Of a stretch of DNA of 28,785 bases, positions 7,602 through 14,869 are shown piece after piece. The DNA is from Bdellovibrionales bacterium (lineage in GTDB: Bacteria; Pseudomonadota; Alphaproteobacteria; UBA9219): positions 1-28,785 of the forward strand of contig JBAZRW010000015.1 in the NCBI GenBank assembly GCA_041662785.1, written 5' to 3'. Made by a program: the position numbers and the translations under genes. Numbering within the stretch: the stretch's first letter is position 1; the number at the start of each line of letters is the position of its first letter. The notes beneath the pieces were generated by a model. The model worked only from the letters and a program-made list of their open reading frames with translations. It was not told the origin of the DNA and ran no database searches.

Positions 7602-7738
7602 TCTTTTGGCGAAGCCAAAAGCGCAGAAAAACAGGCAAGGTCTTTTGGCGAAGCCAAAAGCGCAGAAAAACAGGCAAGGTCTTTTGGCGAAGCCAAAAGC
7701 GCAGAAAAACAGGCAAGGTCTTTTGGCGAAGCCAAAAA
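7602..7738. repeat. 39-bp tandem repeat, three full units plus a partial fourth
   Basis: Identical 39-bp units start at 7602, 7641 and 7680, and a fourth copy from 7719 breaks off after about 20 bases. Each unit opens with a perfect hairpin (TTTTGGC-GAA-GCCAAAA) followed by CGCAGAAAAACAGGCAAGG. Because 39 is divisible by three, several frames stay open through the array on both strands. This explains the apparent ORFs here, which I do not call as genes. There are no variable spacers, so it is not a CRISPR array. Confidence 0.95.
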
Positions 7739-7792
7739 CAGCCTATATGGCCACCAGTCCCCCTACGCTCCTTCGGAGCTTCGGCGGACATA
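7739..7792. other. Spacer after the tandem repeat
   Basis: Together with 7436-7601, this is the rest of the gene-poor stretch between mprF and the tRNA. It contains a local inverted repeat (GCTCC-TTC-GGAGC near 7769-7781) and a G5 run (7571-7575) facing a C5 run (7759-7763) on either side of the array. I see no further gene in 7436-7792. Confidence 0.4.
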
Positions 7793-7832
7793 AGATTTTC
7801 TAAAGCTCGGCTTTGCCTCGCCAAGAAAATCT
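7793..7832 (-). terminator. Stem-loop just downstream of tRNA-Val, possible terminator or processing site
   Basis: AGATTTTCT (7793-7801) pairs perfectly with AGAAAATCT (7824-7832). The imperfect inner part contains GGC-TTT-GCC. It begins two bases after the CCA end of the tRNA on the minus strand. There is no T-run after it, so it is not a standard terminator; 3' processing or attenuation is equally possible. Confidence 0.4.
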
Positions 7833-7834
7833 AA

Positions 7835-7909
7835 TGGTGGGCGCGACAGGGATTGAACCTGTGACCCCTACCATGTCAAGGTAGTGCTCTACCGCTGAGC
7901 TACGCGCCC
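7835..7909 (-). tRNA. tRNA-Val (anticodon GAC), CCA encoded
   Basis: The minus strand folds into a full cloverleaf: acceptor GGGCGCG/CGCGCCC, D-arm with AGCGGTAGA, anticodon stem CTACC/GGTAG with loop TTGACAT (anticodon GAC, reading GUC and GUU), T-arm ACAGG/CCTGT with TTCAATC, discriminator A and a genomic CCA. Length is 75 nt including CCA. It is a single tRNA gene with no tRNA neighbour. I see no integrase next to it, so it is not an obvious integration site. Confidence 0.97.
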
Positions 7910-8063
7910 GACCCAGCCAGAAGGACGACAAGAGCGTCCGGCGGATCAGAGCAGGCGATTTAGCATTATGAAGCGCCTCGCGCAAGCCTCCCCCACACCC
8001 AAAACGCAAAAAAATGAGAAAAAGACCTTTCTTGTGGGCCGAAAGATGACATAAGCTCTCCTT

Positions 8064-8510
8064 ATGTCACTTTTCTGCTCTTTATCCCGTCTTTCGCGCC
8101 ACCCCACAACCATCCAATTCCTGAAATTCGGGATTATTGGCCTGATCGGCTTTGTCGTTGATACGGCCTTTTTATATATCGGGATTGGGGCTTTGGGGCT
8201 GGGGCGCATTGCCGCAGGCTTTTTTGCCTTTCCCTTTGCTGTCACGGTGACATGGATAGGCAACCGCCTCTTCACCTTCCGCGATCATGAGCATGAGCCC
8301 ATGGCGCAGCAGTGGGCAAAGTTCGCCGCCGTTTGCGCGGTGGGCATCGTGTTCAATCGCGGCACTTATACGCTGATGGTCAGCCTGATCCCCTTGGTCT
8401 ATGCCTATCCCGTTTTGGGCCTTTTGGGCGGCACGGCGGCGGGTATGTTCTTTAATTTCTTCGCATCCAAACGGCTTGTTTTCGGTCAAAAAACAGCACC
8501 CAAGCGATAG
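8064..8510 (+). CDS. GtrA family membrane protein
   Basis: The 148-aa product fits the GtrA-like family, small proteins with four membrane helices. In characterised cases they help move undecaprenyl-phosphate-linked sugars across the inner membrane. Visible family features are QFLKFGIIGLIGFVVDTAFLY at the start of helix 1, TWIGNRLFTFR after helix 2 (the family pattern NRxWTFR), and NFFASKRLVFG at the C-terminus. The four hydrophobic segments lie at about 20-41, 52-69, 88-108 and 112-136. No glycosyltransferase partner is adjacent. The ATG at 8064 has no clear Shine-Dalgarno. Confidence 0.88.
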   Translation: MSLFCSLSRLSRHPTTIQFLKFGIIGLIGFVVDTAFLYIGIGALGLGRIAAGFFAFPFAVTVTWIGNRLFTFRDHEHEPMAQQWAKFAAVCAVGIVFNRGTYTLMVSLIPLVYAYPVLGLLGGTAAGMFFNFFASKRLVFGQKTAPKR

Positions 8511-8517
8511 ATTTTAT

Positions 8518-8545
8518 TTGCTTTCACCCCCTTAAAACATATAAT
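8518..8545 (+). promoter_or_regulatory. Sigma-70 promoter upstream of the 8585 gene
   Basis: TTGCTT (8518-8523), a 16-base spacer and a perfect TATAAT (8540-8545). The predicted start at about 8552 lies roughly 30-50 bases before the candidate ATG codons of the next gene. It gives this orphan its own promoter, separate from gtrA. Confidence 0.55.
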
Positions 8546-8584
8546 TCCCCCTATATTGCCAAGCAATATCAATCATTTCAAGCA

Positions 8585-9235
8585 ATGGGAATAATGGTCA
8601 TGACAATAGATGAAACACGTTCATCGGGCTCCCCCTATCGAAAATCCATCATGGGCTATGATTTCAGAGCAGCAGCAGAAATGTCAAAAGAGAGGACGCG
8701 CCTTCAAACTGCGCTTGCCGTGCGCGAGGCCGCCGCCGCCAAGCTCACAAAAAAAGAAGAGAAATACGATTTTATCGATAATAACATCGATAAGCCCATC
8801 ATCATTGTCCCCCTCTCTCTATCAATCATTATAACCTCTTATGCCTATGGTTCTAAAAAGCCGCTTTTAGGCGTCCTCGGCATTCTCTTTCCGACGGCTT
8901 TGTACATGGCCGACCTTTATATGACGAAGAAAAAACAGGTTCTCTTTAAAGAAAGAGCGCCGATACAGGAAAATATCCAAAAAATAAGGGCGGCGGCAAA
9001 CGACACCAACGCCTCACTGAAATCTGTAAAAACGGAATGTCGTGAGCGCCTTCTGGCCATGCGGGAGGAGCGCTATAAAGTCCTGCCTCAATCCATAAAG
9101 GACAAGATGGCCGACAAAATCCCTTTGAGCAAAGTAGAGAAAAACGCAATCCTCAGCGTTTCAAGAAATTACAACGAAAGCTGCGGCGGCTGCCTTCCAA
9201 GATATCGGCCTCGACCTTCAACAAACACCTTCTAA
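8585..9235 (+). CDS. Unrecognised protein with two membrane helices flanked by coiled coils
   Basis: I do not recognise a family. The 216-aa frame has a charged, Ala/Lys/Glu-rich helix (about 28-62, likely coiled coil), two closely spaced hydrophobic segments (PIIIVPLSLSIIITSYAY, 71-88, and LLGVLGILFPTALYMADLY, 94-112), then another long charged helical region (114-165) and a tail with CGGC (200-203). This predicts a hairpin in the inner membrane with both helical arms on the cytoplasmic side. In-frame ATG codons at 8585, 8594 and 8600 are all possible starts; the ribosome site does not decide. Codon use looks less GC-biased than in clpB, as is common for lineage-specific genes. Confidence 0.6.
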   Translation: MGIMVMTIDETRSSGSPYRKSIMGYDFRAAAEMSKERTRLQTALAVREAAAAKLTKKEEKYDFIDNNIDKPIIIVPLSLSIIITSYAYGSKKPLLGVLGILFPTALYMADLYMTKKKQVLFKERAPIQENIQKIRAAANDTNASLKSVKTECRERLLAMREERYKVLPQSIKDKMADKIPLSKVEKNAILSVSRNYNESCGGCLPRYRPRPSTNTF

Positions 9236-9256
9236 ACGAAGCCCCGCCCCTTCCCC

Positions 9257-9284
9257 CTTGTAATTCCCCTGCCGCACCCTACAT
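9257..9284 (+). promoter_or_regulatory. Heat-shock (sigma-32/RpoH type) promoter of clpB
   Basis: CTTG (9257-9260), a 17-base spacer and CCTACAT (9278-9284) match the alphaproteobacterial RpoH pattern CTTG-N17/18-CYTATNT with one mismatch. The start would fall at about 9291, giving a 5' leader of about 22 bases that contains the GGGAGG ribosome site before the ATG at 9313. The placement before a classical RpoH target supports it. Confidence 0.75.
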
Positions 9285-9312
9285 ACTGTGTAGGCATTAG
9301 GGAGGACGCGGC

Positions 9313-11898
9313 ATGGATCTTTCAAAATATACCGAGCGGGCGCAGGGCTTTATGCAAAACGCGCAGATGGAGGCCTTAAAACGCCAGCATCAACGCCTTT
9401 TGCCTGAACACATGCTTAAAGTCCTGATGGACGATACGGAAGGCATGGCCGCCGCGCTGATCAAGGCCACGGGCGGCGACGCGAAACGCGTGAAGGACGC
9501 GACGCTTGCGGCGCTCGATTCCCTACCCAAAGTCTATGCCTCTGGCAACGCGGATCAACTTCACCTCTCTGCCGAATTCGCCCGCGCTTTGGGGACAGCC
9601 GAAGAATTAGCGCACAAGGCGGGCGATAGCTTTGTGACGGCTGAGCGCCTGTTGCAGGCGCTTGCTATGGCGAGTGGCTCTGCCGCGCAAAAGATTTTGG
9701 CCGAGGCGGGAGTCACACCCGAAAAGCTCAACCAAGCCATCAACGATCTTCGCAAGGGTCGCACTGCCGACAGTGCTGGCGCGGAAGCCGGTTACGATGC
9801 GCTGAAGAAATACGCCCGCGATCTGACGCAGGCTGCGAAGGAAGGCAAGCTTGACCCCGTCATCGGGCGCGATGAGGAAATCCGCCGTGCCGTGCAAGTT
9901 TTGGCAAGGCGCACGAAAAATAACCCCGTTCTGATTGGAGAGCCCGGTGTGGGCAAGACCGCGATCATCGAAGGTCTCGCGCAACGCATCTTTAAGGGCG
10001 ACGTGCCAGAGGGACTGAAGAACAAGCGCGTTCTGTCACTCGACCTTGGTTCCCTGATCGCGGGCGCGAAGTATCGCGGCGAGTTTGAAGAGCGCCTGAA
10101 GGCGGTTTTAAGCGAGATTACGGCGGCGGCGGGCGAGGTCATCATCTTTATCGATGAGCTTCACCTTCTGGTCGGCGCTGGCAAAACGGAAGGCGCGATG
10201 GACGCGTCCAACATGCTTAAGCCCGCTTTGGCGCGAGGCGAGCTTCACTGCATCGGCGCGACGACGCTGGACGAATACCGCAAGGACATTGAAAAGGACG
10301 CCGCCCTCGCTCGACGCTTCCAGCCCATTTTCGTCAATCAGCCGAGCGTGGAGGACACCATCTCTATCCTGCGCGGGCTCAAGGAAAAGTATGAGCTTCA
10401 CCACGGCGTGCGAATAACGGACGGCGCGATTGTCGCCGCCGCGACGCTATCGAACCGCTATATCACCGACCGCTTCCTGCCCGATAAAGCCATTGATCTG
10501 ATTGATGAAGCGGCGGCGCGGCTGCGCATGGAAGTGGATAGCAAACCCGAGGAAATCGATGAGATCGACCGCCGGATTATCCAGCTGAAGATTGAGCAAG
10601 CGGCGCTTAAAAAGGAAACGGATGCCGCCAGCACGGCTCGCCTTGTCAAATTAGAAGGCGAGCTTGTGGGACTGGAGGAAGAGTCGAGCAATCTGACCAC
10701 ACGCTGGCAGAACGAAAAAAGCCAGCTGAACAGCGCCCAGAAAATTAAGGAGCGTATCGAAGCCCTGCGCACCGAACTAGAGGCCGCGCAACGCAAGGGC
10801 GATTACACCCGCGCGGGCGAGCTAACCTATGGCGTGATCCCCGACCTTGAAAAACAGCTTCAAACCGCGCAAAACCAAGACGAAAGCGCGATGATCAATG
10901 AGGTGGTGAAGGACGAAGATATCGCCGCCATCGTGAGCCGTTGGACAGGCATTCCCGTGGATCGCATGATGCAAGGCGAGCGCGAAAAACTGCTGGCCAT
11001 GGAAAGTCATTTGCGCCGCCGCGTGATCGGTCAGGACGAAGCCATCGTGGCCGTGTCGAACGCCGTACGCCGCGCACGCGCAGGCCTGCAAGATCCCAAT
11101 CGCCCTATGGGCTCCTTTTTGTTCTTGGGGCCGACGGGCGTGGGCAAGACCGAGCTGACTAAAACGCTGGCCGCCTTTTTGTTCGATGATGAGACGGCGA
11201 TGCAACGCATCGATATGTCGGAATACATGGAAAAGCACGCCGTGGCGCGGCTGATCGGCGCGCCTCCGGGTTACGTTGGTTATGAAGAAGGTGGGGCGCT
11301 CACCGAGGCCGTTCGCCGCCGTCCCTATCAAGTCATCTTATTCGACGAGGTTGAAAAAGCGCACCCCGACGTGTTCAACATCTTGCTGCAAGTGCTGGAT
11401 GATGGACGTCTGACGGACGGGCAAGGCCGCACCATCGATTTCCGCAACACACTGATCATTTTAACCTCGAACCTTGGCGCGGACATCATCGCCGCTGATG
11501 CGGGCGATGAGCTTTCGCCCACCACACGCAGCGAGGTCATGGAAAGCGTCAAGCATCATTTCCGGCCAGAGTTCCTTAACCGCCTTGATGAAATCCTGCT
11601 CTTCCGCCGCCTGAGCCGCAAGGACATGACGACGATTGTGGATGTGCAGATCGCGCATTTGCAAAAGCTTTTGGCCGCGCATAGCATCACGCTATCCGTG
11701 GGCGCGGATGCGTTGGGATGGCTGGCCGACGCGGGCTATGACCCCATCTATGGCGCAAGGCCCCTTAAGCGCGTGATCCAGCGCGAGCTGCAAAACAAGC
11801 TGGCCGAAGAGTTTTTGGCGGGCCGGATCAAGGAAGGCAGCCACGTCACGGCGAACGCCTCTGGCAAAGGGATAGCCTTTACCGCCAAAGGGGCGTAA
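9313..11898 (+). CDS. clpB: ATP-dependent disaggregase ClpB
   Basis: ClpB is a hexameric AAA+ machine that works with DnaK to pull proteins out of aggregates after heat shock. The 861 residues have the expected order: N-domain (1-145), first AAA+ module with Walker A GEPGVGKT (209-216) and Walker B IIFIDE (277-282), the long coiled-coil middle domain (about 405-530) that distinguishes ClpB from ClpA/ClpC, and second AAA+ module with GPTGVGKT (606-613) and the arginine-finger region near EFLNRLDEI. The pore motif KYRGEFEERLK is present. A GGGAGG ribosome site precedes the ATG. There is no terminator after the stop, and the next gene starts 10 bases later, so downstream genes may share the heat-shock promoter. 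Confidence 0.98.
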   Translation: MDLSKYTERAQGFMQNAQMEALKRQHQRLLPEHMLKVLMDDTEGMAAALIKATGGDAKRVKDATLAALDSLPKVYASGNADQLHLSAEFARALGTAEELAHKAGDSFVTAERLLQALAMASGSAAQKILAEAGVTPEKLNQAINDLRKGRTADSAGAEAGYDALKKYARDLTQAAKEGKLDPVIGRDEEIRRAVQVLARRTKNNPVLIGEPGVGKTAIIEGLAQRIFKGDVPEGLKNKRVLSLDLGSLIAGAKYRGEFEERLKAVLSEITAAAGEVIIFIDELHLLVGAGKTEGAMDASNMLKPALARGELHCIGATTLDEYRKDIEKDAALARRFQPIFVNQPSVEDTISILRGLKEKYELHHGVRITDGAIVAAATLSNRYITDRFLPDKAIDLIDEAAARLRMEVDSKPEEIDEIDRRIIQLKIEQAALKKETDAASTARLVKLEGELVGLEEESSNLTTRWQNEKSQLNSAQKIKERIEALRTELEAAQRKGDYTRAGELTYGVIPDLEKQLQTAQNQDESAMINEVVKDEDIAAIVSRWTGIPVDRMMQGEREKLLAMESHLRRRVIGQDEAIVAVSNAVRRARAGLQDPNRPMGSFLFLGPTGVGKTELTKTLAAFLFDDETAMQRIDMSEYMEKHAVARLIGAPPGYVGYEEGGALTEAVRRRPYQVILFDEVEKAHPDVFNILLQVLDDGRLTDGQGRTIDFRNTLIILTSNLGADIIAADAGDELSPTTRSEVMESVKHHFRPEFLNRLDEILLFRRLSRKDMTTIVDVQIAHLQKLLAAHSITLSVGADALGWLADAGYDPIYGARPLKRVIQRELQNKLAEEFLAGRIKEGSHVTANASGKGIAFTAKGA

Positions 11899-11908
11899 AA
11901 CCCTCTTT

Positions 11909-13144
11909 ATGAAATGGGCAGCTGCGCAACATTCCGCCAACACGACTGATGAGTATTTGTTTCATCAGTTGATCCCCTATATCGGGAACAAGCGCAAGCT
12001 GCTGGGTCTGATCCATGAGGCGATAACGGCGGCTGGTGCGACCCCCGACACCCACGACTTTGTCGATCTGTTCGCGGGCACGGGCGTGGTCAGCCGCTAT
12101 GCCCGCAGCTTGGGCTTTCGCGCCATCGCGAACGATTGGGAGCCTTATGCGCAAGAGCTAAACCGCTGCGCGATTGAAACGTCCGCGCCGCCGGTATTCT
12201 TTGGCAAGCGCTCTTACGAAAGCGTTTTGGAAGAACTAAACGCCCTGCCGCCCCGCGAAGATTGGGTCACGCAGCATTTATGCCCCCGCGATGACGAGTC
12301 CTTTGACAGTGAAAAAGACCGCTTGTTCTTCATGCGTAAAAACGGCCTTCGCATTGATGCGATCCGCCATCAAATCGACGTGTGGGAAAAGAAAGGCGAT
12401 CTGGACCCGCGCCAACGTGCGGCGCTGCTTGCGCCCCTCCTTTACCAGTGCTGCTACAACAGCAATACCAGCGGCGTGTTCAAAGGCTTTCACAATGGCT
12501 GGGGCGGCCAGACGAAAACCGCACTTTACCGCATTATGGGCGATGTGGCGCTACGCCCTGCCCTCTTCCACGATAACGGCCATCAAAGCCTTGCGCTGCG
12601 CCTTGACGCGCAGACGCTGGCGGAAACACTGGACGCCTACGCACCACCGAACCGTGCGTTCGTTTACCTTGATCCGCCCTATAATCAGCATCCCTATGGC
12701 TCGAACTATCATGTTTTGAACAGTGTTGCCTTATGGGACAAACCCACCCTGCCCCCACAAATCACGGCGCGGGGCGATAAGGCCGCTATTCGCACCGACT
12801 GGCGGACAGAGCGCCGCAGCGCCTATAACCACAAGCGCGAGGCCACCGCCGCCTATCACACTTTGCTTCAAACGCTGCAAGCGCCATGGATCGCGACAAG
12901 CTATAGCACCGACGGGATGATCCCCTTGCGCGAGATGATCCGCGCGAATGTCGAGCGCGGCGACGTGCAGGTCTTCACGCGCCCCTACAAGCGCTATCGC
13001 GTCAGCAGCCAACGCGCCTCGCCGCGCCCCATGAACATCGAATATATCCTGTTAACCCAAACGGGGGTCAAACCTCGCCTTTCCATTGACGCGCTGGTCG
13101 AAACAATCCTAAAATTGGAAAAAGAGATGTTGGAGACATCATGA
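11909..13144 (+). CDS. Orphan D12-class adenine-N6 DNA methyltransferase
   Basis: The 411-aa product has the D12 (alpha-group) amino-methyltransferase order: motif X PYIGNKRKLL (23-32), SAM-binding motif I DLFAGTG (53-59), acidic ND (75-76), a long central region likely to recognise DNA, and catalytic motif IV DPPYN (255-259). The YIGNK...DLFAGTG type recalls the halves of M.FokI-like enzymes and differs from the shorter Dam family. No restriction endonuclease is next to it, so it looks like an orphan methylase; its target sequence cannot be read from here. It lies 10 bases after clpB and overlaps kdsB by four bases (ATGA). Its ATG lacks a good Shine-Dalgarno, suggesting coupling to clpB translation. 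Confidence 0.85.
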   Translation: MKWAAAQHSANTTDEYLFHQLIPYIGNKRKLLGLIHEAITAAGATPDTHDFVDLFAGTGVVSRYARSLGFRAIANDWEPYAQELNRCAIETSAPPVFFGKRSYESVLEELNALPPREDWVTQHLCPRDDESFDSEKDRLFFMRKNGLRIDAIRHQIDVWEKKGDLDPRQRAALLAPLLYQCCYNSNTSGVFKGFHNGWGGQTKTALYRIMGDVALRPALFHDNGHQSLALRLDAQTLAETLDAYAPPNRAFVYLDPPYNQHPYGSNYHVLNSVALWDKPTLPPQITARGDKAAIRTDWRTERRSAYNHKREATAAYHTLLQTLQAPWIATSYSTDGMIPLREMIRANVERGDVQVFTRPYKRYRVSSQRASPRPMNIEYILLTQTGVKPRLSIDALVETILKLEKEMLETS

Positions 13145-13959
13145 ACACCCTGATCATCATTCCCGCCCGCTATGGCTCGACGCGCTTGCCCGGCAAGCCG
13201 CTGGCCATGATCGCAGGTCAGACGCTTCTGTCGCGCGTTGTGCGCTGCGCCCGTGCGGCAGTGCGTGAGGAGCCTTCACGAGCAAGCTTCGTCGTTGCCA
13301 CGGATGATGAGCGGATTGGTCGCCATGCCGAGGAAATCGGTGCGCCGTGGGTCATGACACCCGCCACTTGTGCCACGGGAACCGACCGCGCCCGCGAAGC
13401 CTTTATCAAAATGAAATCCGAGGCCGACTTTATCATCAATCTACAAGGCGACTCGCCCTTTACGCCGCCCGCGTTTCTGACGGCCATGATCCGCTCCTTC
13501 TCTGGCCAGCCATGCGATCTTGTCACGCCCGTCGTGCAGATGACGTGGGCGCAGCTGGATCAACTGCGCGAGGAGAAAAAGACGACGCCCTTTACCGGCA
13601 CAACGGCTCTCTTTGACGAAAAGACAGGCCGCGCCCACTGGTTTTCAAAAAACATCCTGCCCGCTATTCGCAAAGAGGTCGCCTTGCGTGAAGCCTCGAT
13701 TCTATCGCCCGTTTGGCGACATATAGGGCTTTACGGCTATAGCCGGATGATGCTGGGCCTTTTCGCGGGCCTTCCCGAAGGCCGCTATGAGGCGCTTGAG
13801 GGTTTGGAGCAACTGCGCGTGATTGAGAACGGCTATACCATCCGCTGCGTTCCTGTGCAGACGGGCGGCGACAAGTTTATGTCGGGGATCGACAGCCCCG
13901 AGGACATCGTCCGCGCCGAAGCCCTTATCGCCGCGCAAGGCGAGCCTTTTTCCGACTAA
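13141..13959 (+). CDS. kdsB: 3-deoxy-manno-octulosonate cytidylyltransferase (CMP-Kdo synthetase)
   Basis: KdsB activates Kdo with CTP to CMP-Kdo, the donor for the inner core of LPS. The 272-aa product opens with the family signature IIIPARYGSTRLPGKPL and has VATDDERI, the metal-binding LQGDSP (101-106; the family usually has LQGDEP), HIGLYGYS, LEGLEQLRVIENG and GIDSPEDIVRAE near the end. It is some 20 residues longer than typical KdsB, with extra sequence around EEKKTTPFTGTT, and several signature residues differ, so a related 3-deoxy-octulosonate or amino-Kdo sugar could be the true substrate. It starts within the methylase stop and is followed 12 bases later by the phosphatase-like gene. 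Confidence 0.85.
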   Translation: MNTLIIIPARYGSTRLPGKPLAMIAGQTLLSRVVRCARAAVREEPSRASFVVATDDERIGRHAEEIGAPWVMTPATCATGTDRAREAFIKMKSEADFIINLQGDSPFTPPAFLTAMIRSFSGQPCDLVTPVVQMTWAQLDQLREEKKTTPFTGTTALFDEKTGRAHWFSKNILPAIRKEVALREASILSPVWRHIGLYGYSRMMLGLFAGLPEGRYEALEGLEQLRVIENGYTIRCVPVQTGGDKFMSGIDSPEDIVRAEALIAAQGEPFSD

Positions 13960-13971
13960 GGAACCTTTCCT

Positions 13972-14589
13972 ATGCCTCAGCTTCTTTTAATGCGCCATGG
14001 CAACACGTTTAAGGCGGGCGAGACTCCGCGATGGGTTGGCGGCCCCACCGATATGCCGCTTACAGAAGCCGGCGAAGCGCAGGCCCACGCTTTGGCATCC
14101 ATGATCGCCACGCACTATGTGCCGCTTAGCGCCATCATCGCGGGGCCTTTAAAGCGTACAAAGCGTATGGCCGAAATTATCGCCGAAAAAACGATAGGCC
14201 TTTTCACTGTCGATGAACGCCTTTGTGAAATCAACTATGGCCTGTGGGAAAACAAGTCAAACGACGAGATCAAGGCGCTCTATGGCGAAGAAATTTTAAA
14301 AGCATGGGAACAAGAAGGCGTCTGGCCAGAGGAGATGAACTGGGCCCCATCCAAAGCAAAGCTGGAGCATAATATCGCGGCGCTTTTGGAAGAGCAGCAT
14401 AAAAACCTGCTGACTCCCGAAACGCACAACCGCGCCCTTGTCACCAGCAACGGCATCCTGCGCTTTGTGTATCAAGCCCTCACGGGCAAGCCGCCCTCGC
14501 CCGAGGCCAAAGTCAAGACAGGACATTATTGCGTCCTTGCCCCCACGGCGGAAGGCTGGACGATTGAGGCATGGAACAAAGCGCCTTAG
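13972..14589 (+). CDS. Histidine-phosphatase-fold protein lacking the second catalytic His
   Basis: The 205-aa protein belongs to the histidine phosphatase (phosphoglycerate-mutase-like) superfamily. It has the RHG motif with phospho-acceptor H9 (R8, G10), the second arginine in GPLKRTKRMAEII (R62) and the acid in LCEINYGLWENKS (E86). The fourth element, normally VSHGGxxR, reads VTSNGILR (157-164), so the second active-site histidine is replaced by Ser159. It may be a weakened enzyme or a subfamily with altered chemistry. As the last gene after kdsB it could act on a sugar phosphate, but its substrate is not known. Confidence 0.8.
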   Translation: MPQLLLMRHGNTFKAGETPRWVGGPTDMPLTEAGEAQAHALASMIATHYVPLSAIIAGPLKRTKRMAEIIAEKTIGLFTVDERLCEINYGLWENKSNDEIKALYGEEILKAWEQEGVWPEEMNWAPSKAKLEHNIAALLEEQHKNLLTPETHNRALVTSNGILRFVYQALTGKPPSPEAKVKTGHYCVLAPTAEGWTIEAWNKAP

Positions 14590-14628
14590 AAGAGTGACTT
14601 AAGGCTAGAGTTTATGGAGCCCCTCCCT

Positions 14629-14827
14629 TCGTCATCCCGCACGCAGCCCTGCTGCCGCAAAGCGGCGGCGGGGCGAAGATGCGGGACCCAGCCTGCCTTG
14701 CCGAAGCTGCGAAGCAGCGTAGGCAGGTTGAAAGCTTTTTCTCTTCCGTAAAATCACAGCTTCGTCCCCAGTCCTCTGGGTCCCGCATCACGCACTCGGC
14801 ACAGCCTCGTGCTGTGCGGGATGACGA
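14629..14827. repeat. 199-bp nested palindromic element (MITE/REP-like)
   Basis: Perfect 14-bp terminal inverted repeats (14629-14642 and 14814-14827, beginning TCGTCATCCCGCAC) enclose a second perfect 14-bp pair (14678-14691 and 14776-14789, GATGCGGGACCCAG). Small hairpins fill the arms (GCCGC-AAA-GCGGC and GCTGC-GAA-GCAGC), and CCTGCCT/AGGCAGG lies in the centre. The whole can fold into one long branched hairpin. It contains no gene and fills the gap between two convergent genes, where it may also end transcription in both directions. Its ends resemble those at 23221-23292. Confidence 0.85.
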
Positions 14828-14869
14828 GATGAGAGTACGGGGATGATGGGATTTCCTGATCCCACGTTT

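Noticed and set aside
7602..7738. Possible CRISPR array
   Set aside because: Units are directly abutting and identical with no variable spacers, and no cas genes are present.
7329..7803. Open frames through the 39-bp repeats, including a 154-aa plus-strand ORF
   Set aside because: The repeat length is a multiple of three and stop-free in several frames on both strands. The frames have no ribosome site and no recognisable protein outside the repeat.
7835..7909. tRNA-Val as an integration site for a genomic island
   Set aside because: No integrase, no duplicated tRNA 3' end and no phage genes are visible on either side.
13141..13959. CMP-sialic acid synthetase instead of kdsB
   Set aside because: The N-terminus PARYGSTRLPGKPL is of the KdsB type, not the PARGGSKxIPxKN pattern of sialic-acid enzymes.
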